From positions 1 through 37,518 of the forward strand of contig NZ_MULI01000070.1 in the NCBI RefSeq assembly GCF_002939385.1: DNA of 37,518 nucleotides, written 5' to 3'. This DNA comes from Streptomyces sp. MH60. Lineage in GTDB: Bacteria > Actinomycetota > Actinomycetes > Streptomycetales > Streptomycetaceae. Under the pieces are notes generated by a model. The model had not been told where the DNA came from and did no database searches. It saw only the letters and a program-made list of their open reading frames with translations. A program made the position numbers and the translations under genes. Shown one piece after another: positions 1 to 6,390 of this stretch (within the stretch, counting starts at the first letter, position 1; every line of letters starts with the position of its first letter).

Positions 1-628
1 CCCGGCGCCGGGCGGCCTGCGCGGCACGCTGCGGCTCGTGCGAGCCGGTCAGCTCGGCCAGCTCGTCGGCGTTCGGCTTGATCAGGTCGGGGCGGGCGGC
101 GAGCCCCCGCCGCAGCGGCTCCCCGCTGGTGTCGAGCAGCACCGGCACACCCGCGGTGCGCGCGGCCCGCACCAGTCCGGCATACGCGCCCACCGGGACG
201 CCCGGCGGCAGGCTGCCGCACAGGGCCACCGCGGCGGCGCCGGTCAGCAGGTCCTCGTACGCCTCCTGGAAGGCGTTCCACTCGGCGGGCGCGACGGCCG
301 GGCCCGGCTCGTTGAGCTGGGTGGTGTCGCCGCTGCGCTCGTCGACGACGGCGATGGTGCGCCGTGTCGCCCCCGCGACCGGCACGAGCGCGTCGGTCAC
401 CCCGGGCACGCCGGTCAGCCCCTCGCGCACGACGGACCCGGTGGTGCCGCCCGCGAAGCCGGTGACCGTCACCTCGTGCCCGAGGGCCGCCAGCACCCGG
501 GCCACGTTCAGCCCCTTGCCGCCGGGCCGCTCGGTCACGTCGGTCACCCGGTGGGAGGCGTGCGGCCTGAGGCCCTGGACGCGGTAGGTGATGTCGAGCG
601 CGGTGTTGAGAGTGACGGTGAGGATCAC
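1..628 (-). CDS. PfkB-family sugar kinase (1-phosphofructokinase-like), 3' end outside window
   Basis: The N-terminal ~209 residues of a ribokinase/PfkB-fold kinase are present; the C-terminus with the GAGD ATP/anion-hole motif lies beyond base 1. The start is GTG at 628-626, with a GGGGGAGG ribosome site at 637-644. The protein opens MILTVTLNTALDITYRV, the typical opening of 1-phosphofructokinase/LacC-type enzymes. It continues with the substrate motif RPGGKGLNVARVLAALG, a CGSLPPGVP segment and DLIKPNADELAEL near residue 190. Such enzymes phosphorylate fructose-1-P, tagatose-6-P or related hexose phosphates in the cytosol; the exact substrate cannot be read here. It follows nagK-nagA in the same direction after a 142-bp gap holding a hairpin, so it may have its own promoter. 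Its position suggests a role in sugar or aminosugar catabolism, which is inference. Confidence 0.88.
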   Translation of the reverse strand, partial: MILTVTLNTALDITYRVQGLRPHASHRVTDVTERPGGKGLNVARVLAALGHEVTVTGFAGGTTGSVVREGLTGVPGVTDALVPVAGATRRTIAVVDERSGDTTQLNEPGPAVAPAEWNAFQEAYEDLLTGAAAVALCGSLPPGVPVGAYAGLVRAARTAGVPVLLDTSGEPLRRGLAARPDLIKPNADELAELTGSHEPQRAAQAARRR

Positions 629-721
629 CGTGCCGACCTCCCCCGATCGTGTGCGGCTGGCTGTGCCCGCGGAGCCGTGCTCCACGACACGATCATGCCA
701 AAAGGCGGGCGGTCGGCCCAG

Positions 722-765
722 CCCCCGGAGCGGCCGTCACCGGTCGGCCCGGAGCGGACCGGGGG
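722..765 (-). terminator. GC-rich hairpin downstream of nagA
   Basis: Bases 722-728 (CCCCCGG) pair with 759-765 (CCGGGGG), and an inner stem pairs 732-736 with 745-749. CGGAGCGG is also directly repeated inside. It starts 6 bp past the nagA stop codon, so it probably ends or attenuates the nagK-nagA transcript before the PfkB kinase. There is no U-tract, as is usual in Streptomyces. Confidence 0.5.
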
Positions 766-770
766 ACGGA

Positions 771-1916
771 TCAGCCCAGTTGGGGATCGACCACCCAGGC
801 GCCCTTGCGCATCACGCCCACCAGGTCGAAGGCGTCGTCCAGGACCACCAGGTCGGCGTCCTTGCCGGGCTCCAGGGAGCCGATCCGGTCGGCCAGGCCG
901 AGCAGCCGCGCCGGGTTGGCGGAGATCGCGGCGACGACGTCCCCGACGGGCAGCCGGTCCACCGTCACCGCCCGCTTGAAGGCGCGGTCCAGGGTGAGCG
1001 TGGAGCCCGCGATCGAGCCGCCCTCCACCAGCCGGGCCACGCCGTCCGCGACCTCGACCTCCAGCGGGCCGAGCAGATAGCGGCCGTCGCCGAAGCCCGC
1101 CGCGTCCATCGCGTCGGTGATGAAGGCGACCCGGGCGGCACCGGCGTGGTGGAAGGCCAGCTGGAGCGCGGCCGGGTGCAGGTGCGTGCCGTCGTTGATC
1201 AGCTCGACGGTGATCCGCTCGTCCTCCAGCAGCGCCGTGATCGGCCCCGGGGCGCGGTGGCCGACCGGGGGCATCGCGTTGAACAGGTGCGTGGCGACGC
1301 TGGCGCCCGCGTCGATGGCCTGCACGGTCTGCTCGTACGTGGCGTCGGTGTGCCCGACGGCCGCGATCACGCCGTGCTCGACGAGCAGCCGTACGGAGTC
1401 CAGGCCGCCCGGCAGCTCGGTCGCCAGCGTCATCATCTTCGCGTGGCCGTGCGCCGCGTCGACCAGCTTGCGCACCTCGGCCGGGTCCGGGTCGCGCAGC
1501 AGCTGCTCGTCGTGCGCGCCCTTGCGGCACGGGGAGATGAACGGCCCCTCGAAGTGGATGCCAACGATGTCGCCCTGCTGGGCCAGTTCGGCCAGCATCC
1601 CGGCGTGCCGGGCGAGGAAGTCCAGGTCACCGGTGACGGCGGAGGCGACCACCGTGGTGGTGCCGTGCCTGCGGTGCGTCTCGACGCCGCCCAGGATCTC
1701 CTCGGCGGTGCCGCCGGCGAAGGAGGCCCCGCCGCCGCCGTGGTTGTGGATGTCGACGAAGCCGGGGACCACCCAGTGGCCCGACACGTCGACGACTTCG
1801 GCCTGCGGGGGAGCCGTGTCCGCGATCCGCGTGCCGTCGACGATCACGCGGCCGTCGTCCACGGTCCCGGTGGGCAGTACCACCCGGGCACCGGCGAGAA
1901 CCTTGCTTGGGGCCAT
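771..1916 (-). CDS. nagA: N-acetylglucosamine-6-phosphate deacetylase NagA
   Basis: 381-residue amidohydrolase that converts GlcNAc-6-P to GlcN-6-P plus acetate in the cytosol, the step before NagB and glycolysis. Visible family marks: VDIHNHGGGG with metal-site histidines near residues 57 and 59, GIHFEGPF with Glu123, AVGHTDATYEQ with His189, ATHLFNAM with His210 and the catalytic Asp in ITDAMDAAG (about Asp268). The start MAPSKVL is chosen because the ATG shares a base with the nagK stop (TGATG) and has GGAGGT about 10 bases upstream. This frame stays open far upstream, but that extension is only the shadow of nagK. It is the second gene of a nagK-nagA operon and should share the DasR-type control seen upstream of nagK. 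Confidence 0.97.
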   Translation of the reverse strand: MAPSKVLAGARVVLPTGTVDDGRVIVDGTRIADTAPPQAEVVDVSGHWVVPGFVDIHNHGGGGASFAGGTAEEILGGVETHRRHGTTTVVASAVTGDLDFLARHAGMLAELAQQGDIVGIHFEGPFISPCRKGAHDEQLLRDPDPAEVRKLVDAAHGHAKMMTLATELPGGLDSVRLLVEHGVIAAVGHTDATYEQTVQAIDAGASVATHLFNAMPPVGHRAPGPITALLEDERITVELINDGTHLHPAALQLAFHHAGAARVAFITDAMDAAGFGDGRYLLGPLEVEVADGVARLVEGGSIAGSTLTLDRAFKRAVTVDRLPVGDVVAAISANPARLLGLADRIGSLEPGKDADLVVLDDAFDLVGVMRKGAWVVDPQLG

Positions 1917-2917
1917 CAGGTGGTTACCTCCGGGGGAGTCGCGGCCGTGGCGGCCGGGGAAGCTGTAGGGGCCGGGGAAGCGGTAGCGGTCGGAGCGGCG
2001 GTGCCGAGCAGGTCCCAGGCCATCAGCCCGGCACCCAGGCAGCCGGCGGTGTCCCCGAGTGCGGCGGGGACGATCTCCGGCAGTCTCTGGAAGGTGACGC
2101 GCCGCCGGACGGCGTCCCGCAGCGGTGTGAACAAGGTTTCCCCCGCCTCGGCGAGGCCGCCACCGATGATCAGGACGCGTGGGTCCAGCAGGGTGAGCGC
2201 GGTGACCAGCCCGTCGGCGAGCGCGTCCACGGCGTCCCGCCACACGGCGAGCGCGCGGGCGTCCCCGGACTCGACGGCCTTGGCGCAGTCGGCGGCGTCC
2301 GCCGCCGGGTCGCCCGAGGCCTCGGCCCACGCCTGGCTGACCGCCGACGCGGACGCGAACCGCTCCAGGCAGCCGCGCTGGCCGCACGGACAGGGGATGC
2401 CGCCGGGGCGCACGACGACGTGGCCGATCTCGCCCGCGAAGCCGTGGGCGCCCGCCTCGACCCGGCCGTCGATGCCGATGGCGCCCGCGATGCCGGTGCC
2501 CAGCGGCACGAACAGGAACCGGTCGGCGCCCTGACCGGCACCGATCCGGCCCTCGGCGAGCCCGCCGGTGCGCACGTCGTGGCCGAGGGCGACCGGGATG
2601 CCGCCGAGCCGCTCGCCGAGCAGCGTCCGCAGCGGTACGTCGCGCCAGCCGAGGTTGGCCGCGTACACGGCGACGCCCTGCTCGGCGTCGACGATGCCGG
2701 GGACGGCGACACCGGCGGCGCGGGCCGGCTCGCCGAACCGGTCGGCACCGTAGGCCCGCAGCTCGGCGGCGAAGTCCAGGATGCCCGCGACGACCGCCTC
2801 GGGTCCCCGCTCGCGGCCGGTGGCCCGGCGCGCCTGGTGCAGCAGTTCGCCCCCAGGCCCCGCCAGGGCGGCCTTCATCCCGGTGCCGCCCACATCGAGG
2901 GCGATGACATGTCTCAC
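1916..2917 (-). CDS. nagK: ROK-family kinase, probable N-acetylglucosamine kinase NagK
   Basis: 333-residue ROK (repressor, ORF, kinase) sugar kinase without an N-terminal helix-turn-helix, so an enzyme rather than a repressor. The ATP-binding opening ALDVGGTGMKAALAG is at residues 6-20. VPLGTGIAGAI follows mid-protein, and the ROK zinc motif CPCGQRGCLE is clear. It overlaps nagA by one base, and the Streptomyces nagKA operon is known for GlcNAc phosphorylation followed by deacetylation, so GlcNAc is the likely substrate; glucose cannot be excluded from sequence alone. The last ~25 residues form an Ala/Thr/Pro-rich tail (repeats such as PTATASPAPTASPAAT), which is unusual for a compact ROK kinase. 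Transcription starts in the divergent region holding two DasR-like boxes. Confidence 0.93.
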   Translation of the reverse strand: MRHVIALDVGGTGMKAALAGPGGELLHQARRATGRERGPEAVVAGILDFAAELRAYGADRFGEPARAAGVAVPGIVDAEQGVAVYAANLGWRDVPLRTLLGERLGGIPVALGHDVRTGGLAEGRIGAGQGADRFLFVPLGTGIAGAIGIDGRVEAGAHGFAGEIGHVVVRPGGIPCPCGQRGCLERFASASAVSQAWAEASGDPAADAADCAKAVESGDARALAVWRDAVDALADGLVTALTLLDPRVLIIGGGLAEAGETLFTPLRDAVRRRVTFQRLPEIVPAALGDTAGCLGAGLMAWDLLGTAAPTATASPAPTASPAATAATPPEVTT

Positions 2918-2944
2918 GGGGACAGTGTGGCCCGTACACCCGGG

Positions 2945-2960
2945 AGAGGTCTAGTCCACT
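2945..2960. promoter_or_regulatory. DasR-responsive element (dre) 1, nagK / binding-protein divergent promoter
   Basis: The 16-mer matches 14 of 16 positions of the published dre consensus A(G/C)TGGTCTAGACCA(G/C)T; the core reads GGTCTAGTCC. It lies 28 bp upstream of the nagK start and 66 bp upstream of the lipoprotein start. DasR is the GntR-type aminosugar repressor of Streptomyces released by GlcN-6-P. Confidence 0.85.
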
Positions 2961-2962
2961 GC

Positions 2963-2978
2963 GGTGGTGTAGACCTTA
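2963..2978. promoter_or_regulatory. DasR-responsive element (dre) 2, weaker
   Basis: TGGTGTAGACC core; 11 of 16 positions match the dre consensus. Its centre is 18 bp from that of dre 1, close to two helical turns, so two DasR dimers could sit on similar faces of the DNA. It lies between nagK and the divergent binding protein and may serve both. Confidence 0.65.
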
Positions 2979-3025
2979 ATTCGGTAAGCGAACGCGCGAA
3001 CGAGCAGTCAGGGTTGGGGAACAGG

Positions 3026-4291
3026 GTGCAGCGGCGTAGGACAGGAACGATCGCGGTGGTGTCCGCACTGGGCATGACGGCGGTCCTCGGCGGCTGCGGT
3101 CTCACCGGCGACTCCGACGGGGTGACCCTGAAGCTCGTCGCCGCCGACTACGGCGACAGCAGGGACAACAGCTCCCAGAAGTACTGGGACGAGCTGGTCG
3201 AGTCCTACGAGGCCAAGAACCCCGACGTGCGGGTGGACGTCACCGTCTACTCCTGGAACGACGTCGACCGCAAGGTCCGCGAGCTGGTCGAGGCGGGCAA
3301 GGCGCCCGACATGGCACAGATCGGCGCCTACTCCGACTACGCGGACAAGGACCTGCTCTACCGCGCCGACGACGTGCTCTCCATCCCGGTCCAGGCCGAC
3401 TTCGTCTCCCAGCTGGCCGGCGCGGGCCAGGTCAACGGCGTGCAGTACGGCCTGCCCTTCGCGGCCTCCACCCGGGTGCTCTTCTACAACAAGACCCTCT
3501 TCGACAAGGCCGGGGTCCAGCCGCCCAAGTCCTGGGACGACCTCGCCGAGGCCGCCGAGGCGCTCAAGGAGAAGGGCGTGAAGTACCCGTACGCCCTGCC
3601 GCTGGGCGCCGAGGAGGCGCAGGCCGAGACGATGCAGTGGATGCTCAGCGGCGGGGGCGGCTACACCGACGACGTCGGCACCTACTCCGTCGACTCCCCG
3701 CAGAACGTCACCACCTTCACCTGGCTGCGGGACGAACTGGTCGCCAAGGGCCTCACCGGCCCGGTCGCCCCCGGCAAGCTCGACCGCGCCGACGCCTTCG
3801 CCGCGTTCGCCAAGGGCGACGTGGGCATGCTCAACGGCCACCCCTCGCTGATGAAGATGGCGTCCGACCAGGGCGTGAAGTACGGCATGGTGACCACCCC
3901 GGGCATCGACGGCGAGAGCCAGAACACCCTCGGCGTCTCCGACTGGATGACGGCCTTCAAGAAGAACGGCCACCAGAAGGAGGTCGGCGACTTCCTCGAC
4001 TTCGTCTACAGCGAGGAGAACGTCCTCGACTTCTCCCGCGAATACGACCTGCTGCCGGTCACCACCTCGGCCTCCCGGACCATGAGCGCCGCGGCCGAGG
4101 ACGAGAACCTCAAGCCGTTCCTGGACGAGCTGCTGCTCTCCGAGCTGTACCCGGTCGGCAAGACCTCCTGGGCCTCGGTCAGCGCGGACGTCAAGAAGCA
4201 CATCGGCGAGGCGGTGGTCCCCGGCCGCAGCCCCAAGGAGGTCCTCGGCGAGATCCAGGCGACGGCGATGCGGGCGGGCAGCGCGGAGTAG
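3026..4291 (+). CDS. ABC-type sugar-binding lipoprotein (extracellular solute-binding protein family 1)
   Basis: 421-residue secreted lipoprotein. The start GTG at 3026 gives a basic N-region (VQRRR), a hydrophobic stretch and a lipobox LGGC about residues 22-25, predicting lipidation at the cysteine and attachment outside the cytoplasmic membrane. The mature part shows the family 1 sugar-binding pattern: VRVDVTVYSWNDVDRKV, GKAPDMAQIG, VNGVQYGLPFAASTRVLFYNKTLFDKAGV and PPKSWDDLAEAA. No permease or ATPase gene lies beside it, so it must use transport partners encoded elsewhere. Divergence from nagK-nagA across dre boxes makes GlcNAc or a chito- or muro-oligosaccharide the plausible ligand (inference). 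Upstream in-frame sequence belongs to the antisense of nagK and is not coding. Confidence 0.9.
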   Translation: MQRRRTGTIAVVSALGMTAVLGGCGLTGDSDGVTLKLVAADYGDSRDNSSQKYWDELVESYEAKNPDVRVDVTVYSWNDVDRKVRELVEAGKAPDMAQIGAYSDYADKDLLYRADDVLSIPVQADFVSQLAGAGQVNGVQYGLPFAASTRVLFYNKTLFDKAGVQPPKSWDDLAEAAEALKEKGVKYPYALPLGAEEAQAETMQWMLSGGGGYTDDVGTYSVDSPQNVTTFTWLRDELVAKGLTGPVAPGKLDRADAFAAFAKGDVGMLNGHPSLMKMASDQGVKYGMVTTPGIDGESQNTLGVSDWMTAFKKNGHQKEVGDFLDFVYSEENVLDFSREYDLLPVTTSASRTMSAAAEDENLKPFLDELLLSELYPVGKTSWASVSADVKKHIGEAVVPGRSPKEVLGEIQATAMRAGSAE

Positions 4292-4329
4292 CGGCCGCGT
4301 TGTCGGTGGCGGGCGCTACGGTGCCGTAC

Positions 4330-4563
4330 ATGGACCCGGGAGAGCTGGCCGAGCGGGAGCGGAGCATCCTCGCACTGGAACGCCGTGGCTTCGCCGGCCC
4401 CGGCGCCAAGGAGCGCGCCATCCGCGAGGAGCTGGGCCTGGCCCCCGTCCGCTACTACCAGCTCCTCAACGCCCTCCTCGACGACCCCCGGGCCCTGGCC
4501 GCCGACCCGGTGACGGTCAACCGCCTGCGCCGAGTACGCGAGTCCCGCCGCACGGAACGCTGA
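4330..4563 (+). CDS. DUF3263 domain protein
   Basis: 77-residue acidic/basic helical protein starting MDPGELAERERSILALERR. The pattern of a helical start, a KERAIREELGL-x-PVRYYQLLNALLDDP core and a basic tail RRVRESRR matches the actinobacterial DUF3263 family, which looks like a small helix-turn-helix or sigma-4-like DNA-binding fold. The ERERSILALERR...GAKERAIREELG stretch resembles a recognition-type HTH. It begins 38 bp after the lipoprotein stop, and a strong hairpin follows its stop. Function is unknown; a DNA-binding role is inference. A GTG at 4321 would add three residues. Confidence 0.82.
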   Translation: MDPGELAERERSILALERRGFAGPGAKERAIREELGLAPVRYYQLLNALLDDPRALAADPVTVNRLRRVRESRRTER

Positions 4564-4565
4564 GA

Positions 4566-4582
4566 CCGCCCCGCCGGGGCGG
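4566..4582 (+). terminator. Short GC hairpin after DUF3263 gene
   Basis: CCGCCCC (4566-4572) and GGGGCGG (4576-4582) pair around a 3-base loop, 3 bases after the stop codon. Probable transcription end for the lipoprotein/DUF3263 unit. Confidence 0.6.
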
Positions 4583-4758
4583 GCTTCCGCGCCGGACGAG
4601 CCGCCCGCCGGTTCCGGCGGAACGCCGGTGGTGGGCGGGTCCGAGGGCTCTGGACCGGGAGGGCCGTCCCGGGCTACGGACTCGGTGGCGCGAGCGCGTC
4701 GGCGCCCGGGTGCCGTGGCGCGGTTCGTGGGCGAGGAGTGCCTCCGGCCCCGGCGGGA

Positions 4759-4764
4759 TAGGTT
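4759..4764 (+). promoter_or_regulatory. Candidate -10 box of a leaderless otsB transcript
   Basis: TAGGTT ends 6 bases before the otsB ATG, and no Shine-Dalgarno sequence precedes that ATG. In Streptomyces this spacing places the transcription start at or next to the A of ATG. No convincing -35 box is visible, so confidence is low. Confidence 0.35.
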
Positions 4765-4770
4765 CGCGGT

Positions 4771-5640
4771 ATGGGCAGCCACCTGGACTCCACCCGAGAC
4801 GACTCCCCACCCCCCCTGCCGACGCCCGCGACGGCGGCCGGACGCGAGGGGCTCGACGCGATCCTCGCGCATCCCGGCCGCGCGGTGGTCGCGCTCGACT
4901 TCGACGGCACGCTCGCCCCGATCGTGCCCGACCCCGACCGGGCCCGCGCCCACCCCGAGGCCGTACCGGCGCTCGCGGCCCTGGCCCCGAAGGTCGCCTC
5001 GATCGCCGTGATCACCGGCCGCCCGGCCGAGGTCGCCGTGCACCACGGCGGCTTCGCGGACGTCCCCGGCCTCGACCGCCTCGTCGTCCTCGGCCACTAC
5101 GGCGCCGAGCGCTGGGACGCCGCCACCGGCACCCTCACCACGCCCGAACCGCACCCCGGCGTCGCCGCCGTCCGGCGCGAGCTGCCCGAGCTGCTGGAGC
5201 GGTCCGGGGCGGCGGAGGGCACCTGGACGGAGGACAAGGGGCACGCGGTCGCCGTCCACACCCGCCGCGCCCCCGACCCGCAGGCCGCCTTCGACGCCCT
5301 GCGCGCCCCCCTCACCGACCTCGCCGCCCGGCACGGCCTGATCGTCGAACCCGGCCGCATGGTCCTGGAGCTGCGCCCGCCCGGCATGGACAAGGGCGCG
5401 GCCCTGCGGTCGTACGTCCACTCCCTCGACGCCGCCTCCGTCCTCTTCGCCGGAGACGACCTCGGCGACCTCCCGGCCTACGCGGCCGTCGACACCCTCC
5501 GCGCCGAGGGCACCCCGGGCCTCCTGGTGTGCAGCGGCAGCGACGAGGTGACGGAACTGCGTCGGCGCGCGGACGTCGAGGTGGACGGCCCGGCCGGAGT
5601 GGTGGCCCTGCTGGCGGCCCTCGCACACCGGCTGGCCTGA
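4771..5640 (+). CDS. otsB: Trehalose-6-phosphate phosphatase OtsB
   Basis: 289-residue HAD-superfamily phosphatase that dephosphorylates trehalose-6-P to trehalose in the cytosol. HAD motif I is ALDFDGTLAP with the nucleophile and acid Asp at about 43 and 45; motif II is SIAVITGRP; the cap region has VLGHYGAERWD. Later motifs are LELRPPGMDKGAALRSYV with the conserved Lys and FAGDDLGDLPAYA with the metal-binding aspartates. Length fits the family; the first ~25 residues are a Pro/Asp-rich extension. Its partner OtsA lies 750 bp downstream on the other strand, beyond a lipoprotein gene, so the two are not one operon. The ATG lacks a ribosome site and may be leaderless. Confidence 0.95.
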   Translation: MGSHLDSTRDDSPPPLPTPATAAGREGLDAILAHPGRAVVALDFDGTLAPIVPDPDRARAHPEAVPALAALAPKVASIAVITGRPAEVAVHHGGFADVPGLDRLVVLGHYGAERWDAATGTLTTPEPHPGVAAVRRELPELLERSGAAEGTWTEDKGHAVAVHTRRAPDPQAAFDALRAPLTDLAARHGLIVEPGRMVLELRPPGMDKGAALRSYVHSLDAASVLFAGDDLGDLPAYAAVDTLRAEGTPGLLVCSGSDEVTELRRRADVEVDGPAGVVALLAALAHRLA

Positions 5641-5655
5641 GACAACGTCACGGCC

Positions 5656-5777
5656 GGTTCCCCCGTGTGTCACAGGCGTGTCCTGACGCCGCGAGCGGGG
5701 GAACCCGATCTTCCGTCCGCACGGTCTTGGGGGGCGTAAAGCCTGTTCAGGGGCCCAGAACCGTGGAGGAACACCTC
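5656..5777 (+). promoter_or_regulatory. Structured 5' leader of the repeat lipoprotein, with partial ydaO (c-di-AMP)-like motifs
   Basis: GGTTCCCCCG (5656-5665) is perfectly complementary to CGGGGGAACC (5696-5705), leaving a 30-base loop with an inner CAGG/CCTG stem. The right arm is followed by CCGATC and then CTTGGGGGGCGTAAAGCC near 5726. These two blocks resemble the GGGGGAACC and CUUGGGGUGAA-type blocks of ydaO/yuaA c-di-AMP riboswitches. The second conserved half of that riboswitch (CCGAACCCGUCAGCUAACC-like) is not recognisable, so this is either a degenerate relative or coincidence. The stem could also act as the otsB terminator. A GGAGGA ribosome site at 5765-5770 ends the leader. Confidence 0.4.
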
Positions 5778-6383
5778 ATGTCCGCTCGGAAGACGCCGAT
5801 GCTCGCCCTCGCCGCCCTGGCCCTCGGCCTGACCCTGACCGCCTGCGGCAACGGGGGCAGCGGCGGCAACGGCGGTACCAGCGACGCCGCCGCCACCGCG
5901 ACGAGCACCGCGCAGTCCACCACCACCGCCAACCCCACCACCGGCGGCACGTCCTCGGACACCTCCCAGGGCACACAGGCGGGCCAGGGGAAGGACGGGA
6001 AGTGCACGGACCAGCTGGACTACGCGGGTGACCCGCGGTCGAACGCCGAGATCAACTCGATCGGCGCGGACACCGGCACCTGCCCCGCGCCCCGGCCGGG
6101 CGGCGGCGCCTCGTCCGGTACCCCGAACGAGGACGGGGTGAAGTGCACCGACCAGGTGAACTACGCCGGTGACCCGCGGTCGAACGCCGAGATCAACTCC
6201 ATCGGCGCGGACACCGGCACCTGCCCGCCGGTCCAGTCGGGCGGCACGCGGTCCGGCACCCCGAAGGAGGACGGGGTGAAGTGCACCGACCAGGTGAACT
6301 ACGCCGGTGACCCGCGGTCGAACGCCGAGATCAACTCCATCGGCGAGGAGACCGGCACCTGCCCGCCGGTCCAGGACAAGTAG
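5778..6383 (+). CDS. Lipoprotein with three tandem two-cysteine repeats
   Basis: 201 residues. The start ATG has GGAGGA 7 bases upstream. The signal peptide MSARKTPMLALAALALGLTLTAC has lipobox LTAC with Cys23 as the lipid site. Residues 24-72 are a low-complexity Gly/Ser/Thr/Ala linker. Three copies of a 27-residue unit follow at 76-102, 123-149 and 169-195. Each begins CTDQ, contains YAGDPRSNAEINSIG and ends TGTC, so each has one pair of cysteines that could form a disulfide outside the cell. Linkers between units are short and Gly/Ser/Pro-rich. No known domain is recognised. It ends 7 bp from the convergent otsA stop. A surface-exposed repeat protein seems likely; its binding partner is unknown. 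Confidence 0.85.
   Translation: MSARKTPMLALAALALGLTLTACGNGGSGGNGGTSDAAATATSTAQSTTTANPTTGGTSSDTSQGTQAGQGKDGKCTDQLDYAGDPRSNAEINSIGADTGTCPAPRPGGGASSGTPNEDGVKCTDQVNYAGDPRSNAEINSIGADTGTCPPVQSGGTRSGTPKEDGVKCTDQVNYAGDPRSNAEINSIGEETGTCPPVQDK
6003..6362 (+). repeat. Three in-gene tandem repeats encoding the two-Cys unit
   Basis: Units at 6003-6083, 6144-6224 and 6282-6362, each 81 bp from the first to the last cysteine codon. Bases 6129-6207 and 6267-6345 are identical over 79 bp (offset 138 bp), showing recent duplication or ongoing homogenisation; unit 1 is more diverged (L/D for V/N after CTDQ). Confidence 0.9.
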
Positions 6384-6390
6384 CCCCCGC

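Noticed and set aside
588..2534. A 648-codon plus-strand open frame antisense to nagA/nagK, and similar long frames antisense to groEL2, gpgS, otsA, XPB and others
   Set aside because: High GC leaves antisense frames open. These lack protein-family patterns, while the opposite strand has clear motifs.
1917..2939. N-terminal extension of nagA to base 2939 in the same frame
   Set aside because: It covers the well-supported nagK gene in another frame and is Arg-rich shadow sequence; nagA has its own ribosome site.
6003..6362. CRISPR-like or intergenic tandem repeats
   Set aside because: The repeats are in frame within one gene and encode a protein unit; no spacer-repeat array exists.
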